Assembly (NCBI RefSeq): GCF_014650555.1 | Contig: NZ_BMVE01000010.1 | Coordinates: 223,212 to 287,211 of the forward strand | Reading direction: 5' to 3' | Source: Streptomyces goshikiensis | Lineage (GTDB): Bacteria > Actinomycetota > Actinomycetes > Streptomycetales > Streptomycetaceae | DNA length: 64,000 bases | Shown: piece after piece, positions 10,097-18,891 of the stretch | Position numbering within the stretch: the stretch's first letter is position 1 | Layout: each line of letters starts with the position of its first letter | Notes under the pieces: generated by a model | The model's input: only the letters and a program-made list of their open reading frames with translations | What the model was told of the DNA's origin: nothing | Database searches by the model: none | Translations under genes and position numbers: made by a program

Positions 10097-10155
10097 TCCG
10101 TCACCCGCGGCCGGTTGTGCCGGGTGACGGCCCACACGGTGAAGGAAGTACGAGC

Positions 10156-11016
10156 ATGACGAGCGCACGGCACGACCGCGGGGACAGCTGGCACGGGGAG
10201 CTCCTGGACCTCGACGCCTACCTCGAACGCCTCGGCCACACCGGGGAACGCGCACCGACCCTGGCCTGCCTGCGCGCACTGCACCGCGCCCACACGACCT
10301 CGATCCCGTTCGAGAACGTCAGCGCCGTCCTCGGCGTCCCGCTCCCGCTCGACGTCGAGTCCGTCCAGGACAAGCTCGTACGCCGGGCGCGCGGCGGCTA
10401 CTGCTACGAGCACGTGACGCTCTTCGCCGCCGCTCTCGAAAAGCTCGGCTTCCGGTTCACCGCCCACACCGGGCGGGTCTCGCTCGGCGCGGACAAGATC
10501 CTCCCGGCGACCCACGCCCTGCTGACCGTGACCCCCTCCGACGACGACCGGACCTGGCTGTGTGACGTCGGCTTCGGCGGCGGCCCGCTGGAGCCCGTCG
10601 AACTCGCCGACGGAGCCGAGGCGGAGGCCGACGGATGGCGGTTCCGCGTGGAACGGCGCCCGGACGCGCAGGGCTTCGAGCACTGGTGGCTGCACCAGTA
10701 CGGGGCGGGCGGCTGGCTCGACCGGCACACCTTCACCCTGACCCCGCAGTACCCCATCGACTACGAGGTCGGCAGTCACTTCGTGGGCACCCACCCCCGC
10801 TCGCCCTTCGTCAAGCGGCTGATCGCCCAGCGGTTCAGCGCCGCCCGGCACCACCAGATCGACGGACTGACCTGGAGCACCACACTTCCGGACGGCACCC
10901 GCACCGAGCAGAAGATCGAACCGGAAGACCTTCAGCGGGTACTGCGCGAGGAGTTCGGGATCGACCTCGAACCCGAGGTGGTCAGCCGGCTGAAGGCCCG
11001 GTCCGACGCGCCCTGA
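10156..11016 (+). CDS. nat: Arylamine N-acetyltransferase
   Basis: The ATG at 10156 follows GAAGGAAG and gives 286 residues, the normal length for bacterial NATs. The catalytic triad is visible: Cys83 in RGGYCYE, His120 in ATHALL, and Asp137 in CDVGFGG. The enzyme transfers acetyl (or another short acyl group) from CoA to aromatic amines or hydrazines; some actinomycete homologues act in ansamycin amide closure, but no such cluster is present. Cytosolic. It is divergent from the cinY-like gene and convergent with an exporter gene. Confidence in family is high; the natural substrate is unknown. Confidence 0.93.
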   Translation: MTSARHDRGDSWHGELLDLDAYLERLGHTGERAPTLACLRALHRAHTTSIPFENVSAVLGVPLPLDVESVQDKLVRRARGGYCYEHVTLFAAALEKLGFRFTAHTGRVSLGADKILPATHALLTVTPSDDDRTWLCDVGFGGGPLEPVELADGAEAEADGWRFRVERRPDAQGFEHWWLHQYGAGGWLDRHTFTLTPQYPIDYEVGSHFVGTHPRSPFVKRLIAQRFSAARHHQIDGLTWSTTLPDGTRTEQKIEPEDLQRVLREEFGIDLEPEVVSRLKARSDAP

Positions 11017-11034
11017 CCGGGGGAGTCAGGGCGC
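11008..11034. terminator. Hairpin between nat and the exporter gene
   Basis: A 10-bp perfect stem (GCGCCCTGAC and complement) with a 7-base loop overlaps the nat stop codon and ends 5 bases before the exporter stop. It is placed to terminate both convergent transcripts. Confidence 0.65.
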
Positions 11035-11039
11035 GGGAA

Positions 11040-12467
11040 TCAGGGCGCGGGCGCGTCGAGGGCCGGCGCCGGCGCGGTGGTCCGGTGCGCGCGGATCAGC
11101 GGGAGCAGCAGGGCCGCGCCCACGAGCGCGAGGAGCGCCGCGGCCCGCAGCACGCTCTCGATGGCCGAGCCGTCCGAGGCCGCCTGCTGCTCCGAGCCGC
11201 TCAGGACCTCCAGGACGGTCGTCGCCACCGCCACGGCCACCGCGCCCAGCAGGACCAGCGAGGTCAGCACCAGCCCGGAGGCGGCGGCCAGGCGGCTGGA
11301 GGGCACGTACGACTGGGTGGCCACGTTCGTCAGCGCCCAGCCGAGCCCGAGCCCGATGCCCACGACCGCGAACACGGCCGTGTAGAGGGCGAGCGGACCG
11401 GCCCAGGTCAGCGCCAGCAGACCCACCCCGCTCAGCAGCAGCCCGCCCGCCATCAGGGTCTCCGGCCGCCGGTGCTGCGCGAGGTGCCCGGACCAGTAGC
11501 TCGCGCCACCGGCGCCGACCGACAGCGCCAGGAAGACCAGCCCGGCGTCGAGCGGCGACAGGCCGCGGGCCTGCTGGAGGTAGAGCGCGGAGAACACCGC
11601 GACGAGGCAGTACACGATGTTGGACACGGAACCGGCCAGCGTGACCGTCACGAACGGCCCGTTGCGCAGCAGCGACAGGTCCAGCAGCGGCTCGGCGGTG
11701 CGGCGCTCGATCAGCGCGAACAGGACCAGCAGGAGCACCCCGGCGGCGGCGCAGGCCAGCGTCGCGGCGGAGCCCCAGCCCCAGTGCCCGCCCTGATCGA
11801 CCGCGATCATGATGGCGGTCAGCCCGCCCGCCACGGTGACGGCGCCGGGCAGGTCCAGGCCGCCCCCGGCCTCCTCGTCGCGGGTGTCGGTCACGAACCG
11901 CAGCATCAGGAACGCGGCGACGACGCAGAAGGGAACGTTCAGCAGGAACACCGCCCGCCAGCTGACGTGCTCCGCGAACACGCCGCCGACGAACGGCCCG
12001 AGCGCGGTCCCGATCGCGCTGAAGGCCAGCACCGTGCCGACGGCGCGGCCCTGCCGGTCGTCGCGGAAGTGGGCGGTGACGACCGCCACCGCCACCGGGA
12101 AGACCAACGCGGCCGTGGCGCCCTGCACCACCCGGCCCGCGATCAGCCAGACCTCGTTCTGCGCGGCTGCGCAGACGACGGACACCACGGCGAAGCCCAC
12201 CAAGCCCCACACGATCACCGTGCGCCGCCCGTGGACGTCGGCCGCCCGCCCGCCCGTGATCATCAGCGCGCCCAGGGTCAGCATGTAGCCGCTGACCAGC
12301 CACTGCAGGTTCGTCGTGGGCGTGGAGAAGTCCCGGGCGATCGCCGGCAGCATCAGGTTGAGGGCGAACCAGTCCATCTGCACCAGCAGCATCGACAGCG
12401 AGGCGGCCGCGATGACCGCGCGATCCCGGCCCGAGAAGAGCCTGGTTCCCGCCTCGCCCACACGCAT
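11040..12467 (-). CDS. MFS drug exporter, 14-TM DHA2 type
   Basis: The protein has 475 residues from the ATG at 12467. Motifs typical of EmrB/QacA proteins are visible: the first helix with MDWFALNLMLPAI, motif A GGRAADVHGRRTV after helix 2, and motif C-like GTALGPFVGGVFAE in helix 5. Hydrophobicity supports about 14 membrane segments. It would export drugs or metabolites by proton antiport. It is not in an operon with a TetR gene, which such pumps often have. Substrate unknown. Confidence 0.9.
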   Translation of the reverse strand: MRVGEAGTRLFSGRDRAVIAAASLSMLLVQMDWFALNLMLPAIARDFSTPTTNLQWLVSGYMLTLGALMITGGRAADVHGRRTVIVWGLVGFAVVSVVCAAAQNEVWLIAGRVVQGATAALVFPVAVAVVTAHFRDDRQGRAVGTVLAFSAIGTALGPFVGGVFAEHVSWRAVFLLNVPFCVVAAFLMLRFVTDTRDEEAGGGLDLPGAVTVAGGLTAIMIAVDQGGHWGWGSAATLACAAAGVLLLVLFALIERRTAEPLLDLSLLRNGPFVTVTLAGSVSNIVYCLVAVFSALYLQQARGLSPLDAGLVFLALSVGAGGASYWSGHLAQHRRPETLMAGGLLLSGVGLLALTWAGPLALYTAVFAVVGIGLGLGWALTNVATQSYVPSSRLAAASGLVLTSLVLLGAVAVAVATTVLEVLSGSEQQAASDGSAIESVLRAAALLALVGAALLLPLIRAHRTTAPAPALDAPAP

Positions 12468-12627
12468 CGGCACGCCCCGTTCACGGCCCCCGCCTTCTCC
12501 CCACCAGCATGCGCCCACCCGCCGCGCCGAGCACGTCCTGGCCGCGGTCATAGCGGGCCACGGCCCCGCAAGGAGGAGAACCGGCGAAACGGCGGCGGTA
12601 TCCCCTCGCGGTTGTCAGGATGCCGGT

Positions 12628-13707
12628 ATGGATCGAGCGAATGCGGAGCAGGGCGGTACGCGCCGGGTCGTGGTACGGGTCCCGGTCGAGCCGGTGGAAG
12701 CGGCGGTGGAGGCCGACGCGGTCGACGCGGTGGCCCGCGCGGGCGACGTGATGGTGCGCGGCCCGCTCTTCGGGGTCGCCGTACGGGACGGCGCGCGGGC
12801 GGGACTCGCGCAGCCGTGGCGGGTGCTGATCGCGGTGACGGCCGGATGCCCGCAGGTGGCCCGCGACAGCCTGAACTCGCTGCTCTGGTTCCGCGCGAAG
12901 GACGAGGCGCACGACCGGGTGGAACGCCGCGCGCTGCTGTCGGCGGTCGCCCGGCTGGAGAGCGAGCTCGTCGACGAACTGGCCGTGGCCGGGACCCGGT
13001 ACCGGATCGTGCGCGCCGAAGAGTACGCGGCCGCCGGCGCGGGCGGGATCGAAGAGCCGCGCCCCACCGACCCGGAGCCGCTCTTCCCCGACTGGTCCCG
13101 CAACGCCAAGGGGCCCGAGATCGATGCGGACCTGATCCTGGACCCGGACGCCCCGCTCACCCCGACCCAGGCCCTCGAACGCCTGGCCCTGCGCGGCCTG
13201 AGCTACACCGGCGAGCGGTTCCCGCCGGACGTACGCGCCGACGCGCGGCGGGCGTTGGAGACCCACCCGGACGTCCTGTTGCTGCCCCCGACGTTCACGG
13301 TCGTGGAAGAGACCGAGCGCGGCGGCTGGAAACCGGCCGTCGGCCCGCACGCGAGCGCCCACTCGGCCCGCCTGTCGCTGGACTTCGCCCTGACCTGGGC
13401 CTGGCCGCGCATGCACGGCCTCATCCCCGTCGACACCAACACGGAGGCCGACGCCCGGACGGCCGCCGCGGCGGCCGCCGAACCGGAGCTGGTCGAGTAC
13501 GCCGCGGCCTCCGACGCGCTCCGGGCCGGCCGCGTCAACCGGCTGGAGTTCCAGGGCACCACGTACCGGGTCGCCCGCACCCGCCGACTGCTGCGCTGGG
13601 GACCGGACGGACCGGAGGGCCCGCGCCCGTCCGACGTCAACAGCCAGGCTCCCATGCGCATCCACCCCGCCCTCGACGAGGACGGCCACCTCGTCCCCGA
13701 GGACTGA
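12628..13707 (+). CDS. DUF5954-family protein
   Basis: The ATG at 12628 gives 359 residues. The sequence is soluble, Arg/Glu-rich and without signal peptide or known catalytic motif. Segments such as RGPLFGVAVRDGAR, TYRIVRAEEY and TYRVARTRRLLRWGPDGPEGPRPSD (two related halves around residues 125 and 310) match my memory of the Streptomyces-restricted DUF5954 proteins. The duplicated YRI/VxR pattern suggests an internal repeat. Function unknown. It stands alone between divergent and convergent neighbours. Confidence 0.75.
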   Translation: MDRANAEQGGTRRVVVRVPVEPVEAAVEADAVDAVARAGDVMVRGPLFGVAVRDGARAGLAQPWRVLIAVTAGCPQVARDSLNSLLWFRAKDEAHDRVERRALLSAVARLESELVDELAVAGTRYRIVRAEEYAAAGAGGIEEPRPTDPEPLFPDWSRNAKGPEIDADLILDPDAPLTPTQALERLALRGLSYTGERFPPDVRADARRALETHPDVLLLPPTFTVVEETERGGWKPAVGPHASAHSARLSLDFALTWAWPRMHGLIPVDTNTEADARTAAAAAAEPELVEYAAASDALRAGRVNRLEFQGTTYRVARTRRLLRWGPDGPEGPRPSDVNSQAPMRIHPALDEDGHLVPED

Positions 13708-13719
13708 GCCCCCGCCCGG

Positions 13720-14826
13720 TCAGACGGTGGCCAGCTGGGGGAGCAGCCGCAGGGCGTTGTCGCGGTAGACGCCCTGGAGCTGTCGCGGCGTCAGGGCGGG
13801 GTCGGAGTCGAGGGCGGGCAGCGCCAGCTCCGTGACCGTGTCGGCGGGGCCCGCCGGCCAGTCCGTACCGAACAGGACGCGGTCGGCGGACACGTGCTCC
13901 AGGAGGGCGGCCGCACCCGCCATCGGTCCGGCCGTGTCGTAGTAGAAGCGCCGCAGGTAGTCACGTACGACACCGGGATCGACGGGGGGCTCGCAGAAGC
14001 GGCCCAGAGCGCGCAGGCGCGACGCGATGTACGGCAGGAAACCGCCGGCGTGCGGCAGGATGACGGAGATGTCCGGGAAGCGGTCCAGCGTCCGCCGGCT
14101 GATCATGTTGACGGCGGCCCGCGTGGTGTCGAGCAGGAAGTCGCACATGAAGTTCGGAATGCCCGGCACGGTGGAAGCGCCGGGCGGGCAGCCCGGGAGA
14201 TTGTGCGGGTGGGTGTCCACCACGGCGCCGTGGTCGTTCAGCTCGCTGAACACACGGTCGTACGAGGGGTCGCCGAGGTAGACGCCGCCGTAGTTGGCCG
14301 TCACGTTCACACCGGCCGCCCCGAGCCGGCCCAGCCCGCGGCGCACGGTCCACGAGGAGGTGTCCGGGTCGTCCAGGAAGAGCGGCGCGTAGAACGCGAA
14401 CCTCCCCGGATGCGAGGCCGCCACCTCGACCATCGACTGGAGCGTGATGTTGACGGCCTCGCGCAGCTGCGCCGAGGAACCGTAGCGGGCCGGGAGCATC
14501 GGCTTGAGCACCGCGGTCGCGATGCCCGCCCGGTCCATGAAGCCGATCGCCGCCTCCGTGTCGAGCCGCGCCCACGGAGGCAGTTGCCCCGGCTTGATCA
14601 GCTCGTGCCGCTCGGCCCACTCGCGCCACTCGGGTGCGCAGAAGTGGTGGTGCATGTCGATCTTCGACTGCGGAGCGTGTGTCGCGCCGGGGCCCGGACC
14701 CGCGCCGTGCGGACCGGTGCCGACGCGGTCGACCGCCGCCACGGTGACGGTGTCCGTCCGCGTCATTTCCGCGGGCACTCCCAGGAGGGCCACCCTGGAG
14801 ACGTTCGAAGGATCCGGCATGCCCAT
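13720..14826 (-). CDS. Amidohydrolase-family (ACMSD-like) metal hydrolase
   Basis: This 368-residue protein carries the amidohydrolase-2 signatures: HHH in KIDMHHHFCAPEW (metal ligands), VDTHPHN in the middle, ILPHAGGFLPY, and FGTDWPAG with the catalytic Asp. These enzymes hydrolyse or decarboxylate aromatic or cyclic carboxylates using Zn or Mn. The gene starts 25 bases after the P450 stop on the same strand, so the two are probably one operon with a linked oxidative route. A second ATG at 14820 is an alternative start. Substrate unknown. Confidence 0.88.
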   Translation of the reverse strand: MGMPDPSNVSRVALLGVPAEMTRTDTVTVAAVDRVGTGPHGAGPGPGATHAPQSKIDMHHHFCAPEWREWAERHELIKPGQLPPWARLDTEAAIGFMDRAGIATAVLKPMLPARYGSSAQLREAVNITLQSMVEVAASHPGRFAFYAPLFLDDPDTSSWTVRRGLGRLGAAGVNVTANYGGVYLGDPSYDRVFSELNDHGAVVDTHPHNLPGCPPGASTVPGIPNFMCDFLLDTTRAAVNMISRRTLDRFPDISVILPHAGGFLPYIASRLRALGRFCEPPVDPGVVRDYLRRFYYDTAGPMAGAAALLEHVSADRVLFGTDWPAGPADTVTELALPALDSDPALTPRQLQGVYRDNALRLLPQLATV

Positions 14827-14850
14827 CCACCACCTGTCGGGTCGGTCTGC

Positions 14851-16227
14851 TTACGGTCGGGAGGTCACGGGCGCGCCGGCCGGCGCGGGGGAGCCGGTCG
14901 CGGCGCGCCGGGCAGGCTCCAGGACGATGTGGAGCCTTTCGAGCCCCCGGAAGGCGGGCATGGGGCCCTTCAGCCAGGCGGCCCGGCCCTCCTGCGGGTC
15001 GGCCAGCTCCATCTCGGGGAATTCCCGCAGCAGACAGGAGAGCGCCACTTCGAGTTCCAGCCGCGCCAGCGGGGCCCCCAGGCAGTAGTGCGTGCCGTGT
15101 CCGAACCCCAGGTGCGTGCCCTGGATGCCCTCGCGCGTCACGTCCAGCACGTCGGGAGACCCGAACTTCTCGGGATCCCGGTTCGCCGAGGACAGCGCGA
15201 TCTGTACGAGGGACCCCTTGGGGATCACCGTGCCGCGGATCTCGGCCTCCTCGGCGGCGTACCGGAAGGTCGAGCTCTCCACGGAGCCGTCGAAGCGGAC
15301 CATCTCCTCCACCGCCCGCGGGATCAGCAGCGGGTCCGTGCGGAGCTTCGCCAACTGGTCGGGGTGGAGCAGCAGATCGAGGACGGAGTTCCCGATCTGG
15401 TACGCGGTGGTCTTGTGGCCGGCGAAGAAGATCACCCACAGCGACGCCACCAGTTCCGCGTCGTCCAGCCCCTCCTCCGCCTGGACGAGGTCGCTGACGA
15501 AGCAGTCCGAGGGGTGCTCGCGGGTGTACGCGACCAGTCGCCCCAGCCGGGCCTGCAGCCATGCCTCGGCCGCCTCAAGCTCCGCCCGCCGGGAGGGATC
15601 GAACCGGGCGAGCGTCACCGCCCGGAAGTGGTCCAGGATCTCGGGACGGTCCCCCTCCGGGATGCCCATGAGTTCGCACAGGATCGCGATGGGCAGCGGG
15701 AAGGCGAACGACGACATCAGGTCCACCGGGGTGGACTTGGCACACGCCCGCAGCAGGTTCTCGGCGATCTCGGTGATCCTCGGCCGCATCTGCTCCACCC
15801 GCCGGGGGGTGAAGCCGCTGCGCAGCGCGCGGCGCAGCCGGGTGTGCCGGGGCGGGTCCGAGAACAGCACGTTGTCGTCGAGGGCGTCGAAGAAGCTGCC
15901 GAAAACCGCGTGGTACGTGTCGATGGCGCCCCGCATGTCCTTGCTGAAGCGGGGGTCCGACAGGGCGTCCCGGGCGTCCTCGTACCGGGTGATGAGGTAC
16001 GTGTCGACCCCGTGCGGGGGCTTCAGCAGGCACACCGGGGCCTGCTCGCGCAGCGCCGCGTAGACGGGGTGCGGGCACGCGCGGTACTCCGGCGCCCCCT
16101 TGGACACGGCGGTCACGAGGTCACCGAGCGTCCCGCCGACCCCGCCGCCCTCGCCCACCTCGTCGGCCCCGCGCGTTCCGCGCGTCGCCGTTCCGCCGTC
16201 CTTCGGTGCCGCACTCTCCTGCGTCAT
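14851..16227 (-). CDS. Cytochrome P450
   Basis: The ATG at 16227 has GGAGG about 9 bases upstream; a GTG at 16236 touches that site and is less likely. The 458-residue protein has the heme-binding loop FGHGTHYCLG with Cys382, an ExxR-like EEMVR helix K, and the I-helix AGHKTT. The I-helix carries Lys272 where most P450s have Glu or Asp before the conserved Thr. It is a soluble bacterial class I P450 needing ferredoxin partners, none of which are adjacent. It is co-transcribed with the downstream amidohydrolase gene. Substrate unknown. Confidence 0.93.
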   Translation of the reverse strand: MTQESAAPKDGGTATRGTRGADEVGEGGGVGGTLGDLVTAVSKGAPEYRACPHPVYAALREQAPVCLLKPPHGVDTYLITRYEDARDALSDPRFSKDMRGAIDTYHAVFGSFFDALDDNVLFSDPPRHTRLRRALRSGFTPRRVEQMRPRITEIAENLLRACAKSTPVDLMSSFAFPLPIAILCELMGIPEGDRPEILDHFRAVTLARFDPSRRAELEAAEAWLQARLGRLVAYTREHPSDCFVSDLVQAEEGLDDAELVASLWVIFFAGHKTTAYQIGNSVLDLLLHPDQLAKLRTDPLLIPRAVEEMVRFDGSVESSTFRYAAEEAEIRGTVIPKGSLVQIALSSANRDPEKFGSPDVLDVTREGIQGTHLGFGHGTHYCLGAPLARLELEVALSCLLREFPEMELADPQEGRAAWLKGPMPAFRGLERLHIVLEPARRAATGSPAPAGAPVTSRP

Positions 16228-16451
16228 CCTTCGCACCCTCCGTGAGGTTCGCCGCGTGCGGGCACAGCGGTTCCCTGTCGGAGCCGGTCGCGAAACCAGC
16301 CGGGACGCGTTCGGGTGAGCGCCGGTGCGCGCGGAGCGAGCAGCCGTCAGCCGACCGGCCGTCAGCCGTCCGCCGCAGTCACCTGGCGGCCCTCCGCAGC
16401 GGGGCTCAGGCTGCTGGTGCAGTCAGCCGCTCGTCGCAAGGAGTCACGCGC

Positions 16452-17024
16452 ATGGCCCGACGTCTCGCCCTGGTCCTCACCACGACGCTCTCGCTCGCCC
16501 TGGCCGCCGTCGCCGCGCCCGCCGCGGCCGCGCCCGCACCCGTAGGCCCGGAAACGGGCGAAGCCGCGAGCGCGCTCGCCGCCGTGTACGCGGCGACCGC
16601 CAGGTTCCAGCGCCACGAGGAGGCGGTGAAGGCGGGCTACGTACCGGACAAGTACTGCGTGACCAACCGCTCCGGTCCGGGCGCGCTCGGCTACCCGCAC
16701 TTCAACCACAAGCTCGACAACTCCGTCGATCCCGCACACCCCACCGCCCTCTTCTACGAGGACGACAAGAAGGGCGGCAAGCGCCTCGTCGGCGTCCAGT
16801 GGCTGGTCTACGACCGGGACCAGAACCTCGCGACGAGCGACGACCGCCCCGCGCTGTTCGGGAAGCCCTTCAAGGGCCCGCAGCGCGGCAACTTCCCCGG
16901 CCAGCCCATCCACTACGCGCTCCACCTGTGGCTGTGGAAGAAGAACCCGCTGGGCGAGTTCGAGACCTACAACCCGGCGGTGAGCTGCCGCCCCGGTACC
17001 GTCCGCCCCACACCGCAGGTCTGA
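16452..17024 (+). CDS. Secreted protein of unknown function
   Basis: The ATG at 16452 follows AAGGAGTC and gives 190 residues. Residues 1-30 are a clear signal peptide (MARR, a hydrophobic core, then AAAAPA). The mature domain has conserved-looking aromatic/His segments GALGYPHFNH, VGVQWLVYD and IHYALHLWLWKKNP, and two Cys that could form a disulphide. Similar secreted proteins with such GYxxF and HxxLHxW patterns are common in Streptomyces without known function. It is divergent from the P450 gene across 224 bases. Confidence 0.75.
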   Translation: MARRLALVLTTTLSLALAAVAAPAAAAPAPVGPETGEAASALAAVYAATARFQRHEEAVKAGYVPDKYCVTNRSGPGALGYPHFNHKLDNSVDPAHPTALFYEDDKKGGKRLVGVQWLVYDRDQNLATSDDRPALFGKPFKGPQRGNFPGQPIHYALHLWLWKKNPLGEFETYNPAVSCRPGTVRPTPQV

Positions 17025-17054
17025 GGCACCCCGCCCCGGCTCAGGGGCGTCGGC

Positions 17055-18737
17055 TCAGGGGCGTCGGCTCAGGGCCGACGGCGCGCCGGCCGACTGGGCC
17101 CCCTCCGATTCGAGGGTCAGCCGGTCGGGACCCGCCATGGTCACCACGTACAGGTTGCCCCGGGGGCAGTCGAAGGCGGCGGCGGTGTCGGTCGGGTGGC
17201 TGGTCACCGCCGCGAGGACCACGGTGTTCCCGCTGACCTGCTTGAGCTCCAGGGCCTCGGTGCACCCCAGGTTCCGCCCGCTGGACACCTCCCGCACATC
17301 GCTGGCCTGTTTGCCCACGAGCTCGCCCACGGCGCCGGCGCGCAGGGTGACCGTGACGGTGAACCCGCCCGTCCGCGCCTGGGTGATGCCGTTCGCGTCC
17401 GGGGTACCGGGTCCGACCCCGGACCAGGTGCCGGCCCAGGACGCGGGCAGCGACGCGGTCGGGGACGATGCCCCTCCCGACGGTGCCGCCGAAGCTGACG
17501 GTGACGGTGACGGTGCGGACGATGCCGGCCGTGACTTCGCGGTGGCGGGATCCCCGCCCTCGTCGGCGCCCCCGTAGAACCGGACGAGGAGCGCGGCGCC
17601 CGCGGCCAGCGCGGTGACACCGGCCACCGCGCCGAGCACCCGGCCCCGACGGGAGGACCGCGGTCCGGACGGCCCCGCGGTGACGGCGGGGGAGGGCGGC
17701 GGAGTACCGGGAGCCGTGGGCGGGTACGCCTGGGCGGCGGCGCTCAGGGGCGCGGCCGACGGCCGGGGCGGCACCCCGGTCCCGGCAGCGGCAGCGGCCG
17801 CGACGCCGGACACGGGCGGCTGCGAACCGGACAGCAGGCGCCCCAGTTCGGTCTCCCGGCGGGCGACGTCCTCCAGGAGCGCGGCGGGCAGGGAGCCGCT
17901 CCACTCTTCCTCCCCGGCGGCGCCGAGCCGCTCCCGCAGTGCCCCGGCGGTGGGGCGCTGTCGCGGATCCTTGGCCAGGCACTCCCGCACCAGCGGTACG
18001 AGCGCTTCCGGCACCCCGCCCAGGAGCGGCTCGTCGTGCACGATGCGGTACAGCAGGGCGGGCAGCCCCAGCTCCTCGCCGTGCTCCTGGAAGGGGCCGT
18101 GGCCGGTGGCCGCGTACACGAGGACGGAGGCGAGGGCGAACACGTCCGCCGGCGCCTCGGCCACGGAGCCGGTCGCCTGCTCGGGCGCGAGGTAGCCGGG
18201 CGTGCCGATGACCGCGCCCGTCCGGGTGCTGCGCGGATCCCGGACGGCGCGGGCGATGCCGAAGTCGATGAGGAAGGGCCGCTGCGGGCCCAGCAGAACG
18301 TTCGCCGGCTTGATGTCGCGGTGCACCACCCCCGCCGCCCGCACGGCGACGAGTGCGGCGGTCAGCTCCTGCGCCAGGCACCGTACGGCCGGTTCCGCCA
18401 GCGGCCCGTACGCGCGCACCCAGTCGCCCAGCGACGGCGCGGCGACGTACTCCGTCGCCAGCCACTGCGGCGCCGCGCCCGGAGGGCTGAAGTCCACCAC
18501 CGAGACGGTCCACGGGGAGCGCACGCGGTCGTTGGTACGGATCTCCCGGGCGAACCGCTCGGCGAACCCGGGCTCCAGGCTCAGGTCCCGGTGCACGGTC
18601 TTCAGCGCCAGCGGCCGCCCGGAGGCGGTCCGGGCCAGGAAGACCTCGCCCATTCCGCCCGCGCCGAGGCGCGCCAGAAGGCGGTACCCGCCGATCTCCG
18701 GCAGATCGCCGGGCTGCAGAGACTCCAAGAACTCCAC
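17055..18737 (-). CDS. Membrane-anchored Ser/Thr protein kinase
   Basis: The 560-residue protein begins with a PknB-type kinase domain (about residues 18-280): Gly-rich loop LGAGGMGEV at 24-32, ATP Lys46, catalytic loop HRDIKPANVLL, DFG, and APEQ. It is followed by a Pro/Ala-rich juxtamembrane stretch with RRGR, one membrane helix (VLGAVAGVTALAAGAALLV), and a Ser/Pro-rich extracellular part. The last 130 residues, with two Cys, form a small outer sensor-like domain. Type: single-pass sensor kinase; signal and targets unknown. It lies alone. Confidence 0.93.
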   Translation of the reverse strand: MEFLESLQPGDLPEIGGYRLLARLGAGGMGEVFLARTASGRPLALKTVHRDLSLEPGFAERFAREIRTNDRVRSPWTVSVVDFSPPGAAPQWLATEYVAAPSLGDWVRAYGPLAEPAVRCLAQELTAALVAVRAAGVVHRDIKPANVLLGPQRPFLIDFGIARAVRDPRSTRTGAVIGTPGYLAPEQATGSVAEAPADVFALASVLVYAATGHGPFQEHGEELGLPALLYRIVHDEPLLGGVPEALVPLVRECLAKDPRQRPTAGALRERLGAAGEEEWSGSLPAALLEDVARRETELGRLLSGSQPPVSGVAAAAAAGTGVPPRPSAAPLSAAAQAYPPTAPGTPPPSPAVTAGPSGPRSSRRGRVLGAVAGVTALAAGAALLVRFYGGADEGGDPATAKSRPASSAPSPSPSASAAPSGGASSPTASLPASWAGTWSGVGPGTPDANGITQARTGGFTVTVTLRAGAVGELVGKQASDVREVSSGRNLGCTEALELKQVSGNTVVLAAVTSHPTDTAAAFDCPRGNLYVVTMAGPDRLTLESEGAQSAGAPSALSRRP

Positions 18738-18846
18738 CGGTCCTCACGGCCGTTGCCGAACCCCTGTACGGGTCGTCCGGTGAGCCACCTTAGAGGACGC
18801 GGCCGCCGGCCCGGGCACCGTTCACCGGTGCGTACCCGGCACGACG

Positions 18847-18882
18847 CGCGCGCGGGGGCGCCCCTGTGGGAGCACCCCCGCG
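18847..18882. terminator. Hairpin after the permease gene
   Basis: A 10-bp perfect GC stem (CGCGCGGGGG and complement) with a 16-base loop lies 10 bases beyond the permease stop and before the kinase promoter region. Confidence 0.55.
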
Positions 18883-18891
18883 CGTGACGGG

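Noticed and set aside
10635..13835. Very long plus frame across nat, the exporter and the DUF5954 gene
   Set aside because: It crosses three recognised genes in other frames or strands and reads as Arg/Gly/Pro-rich noise.
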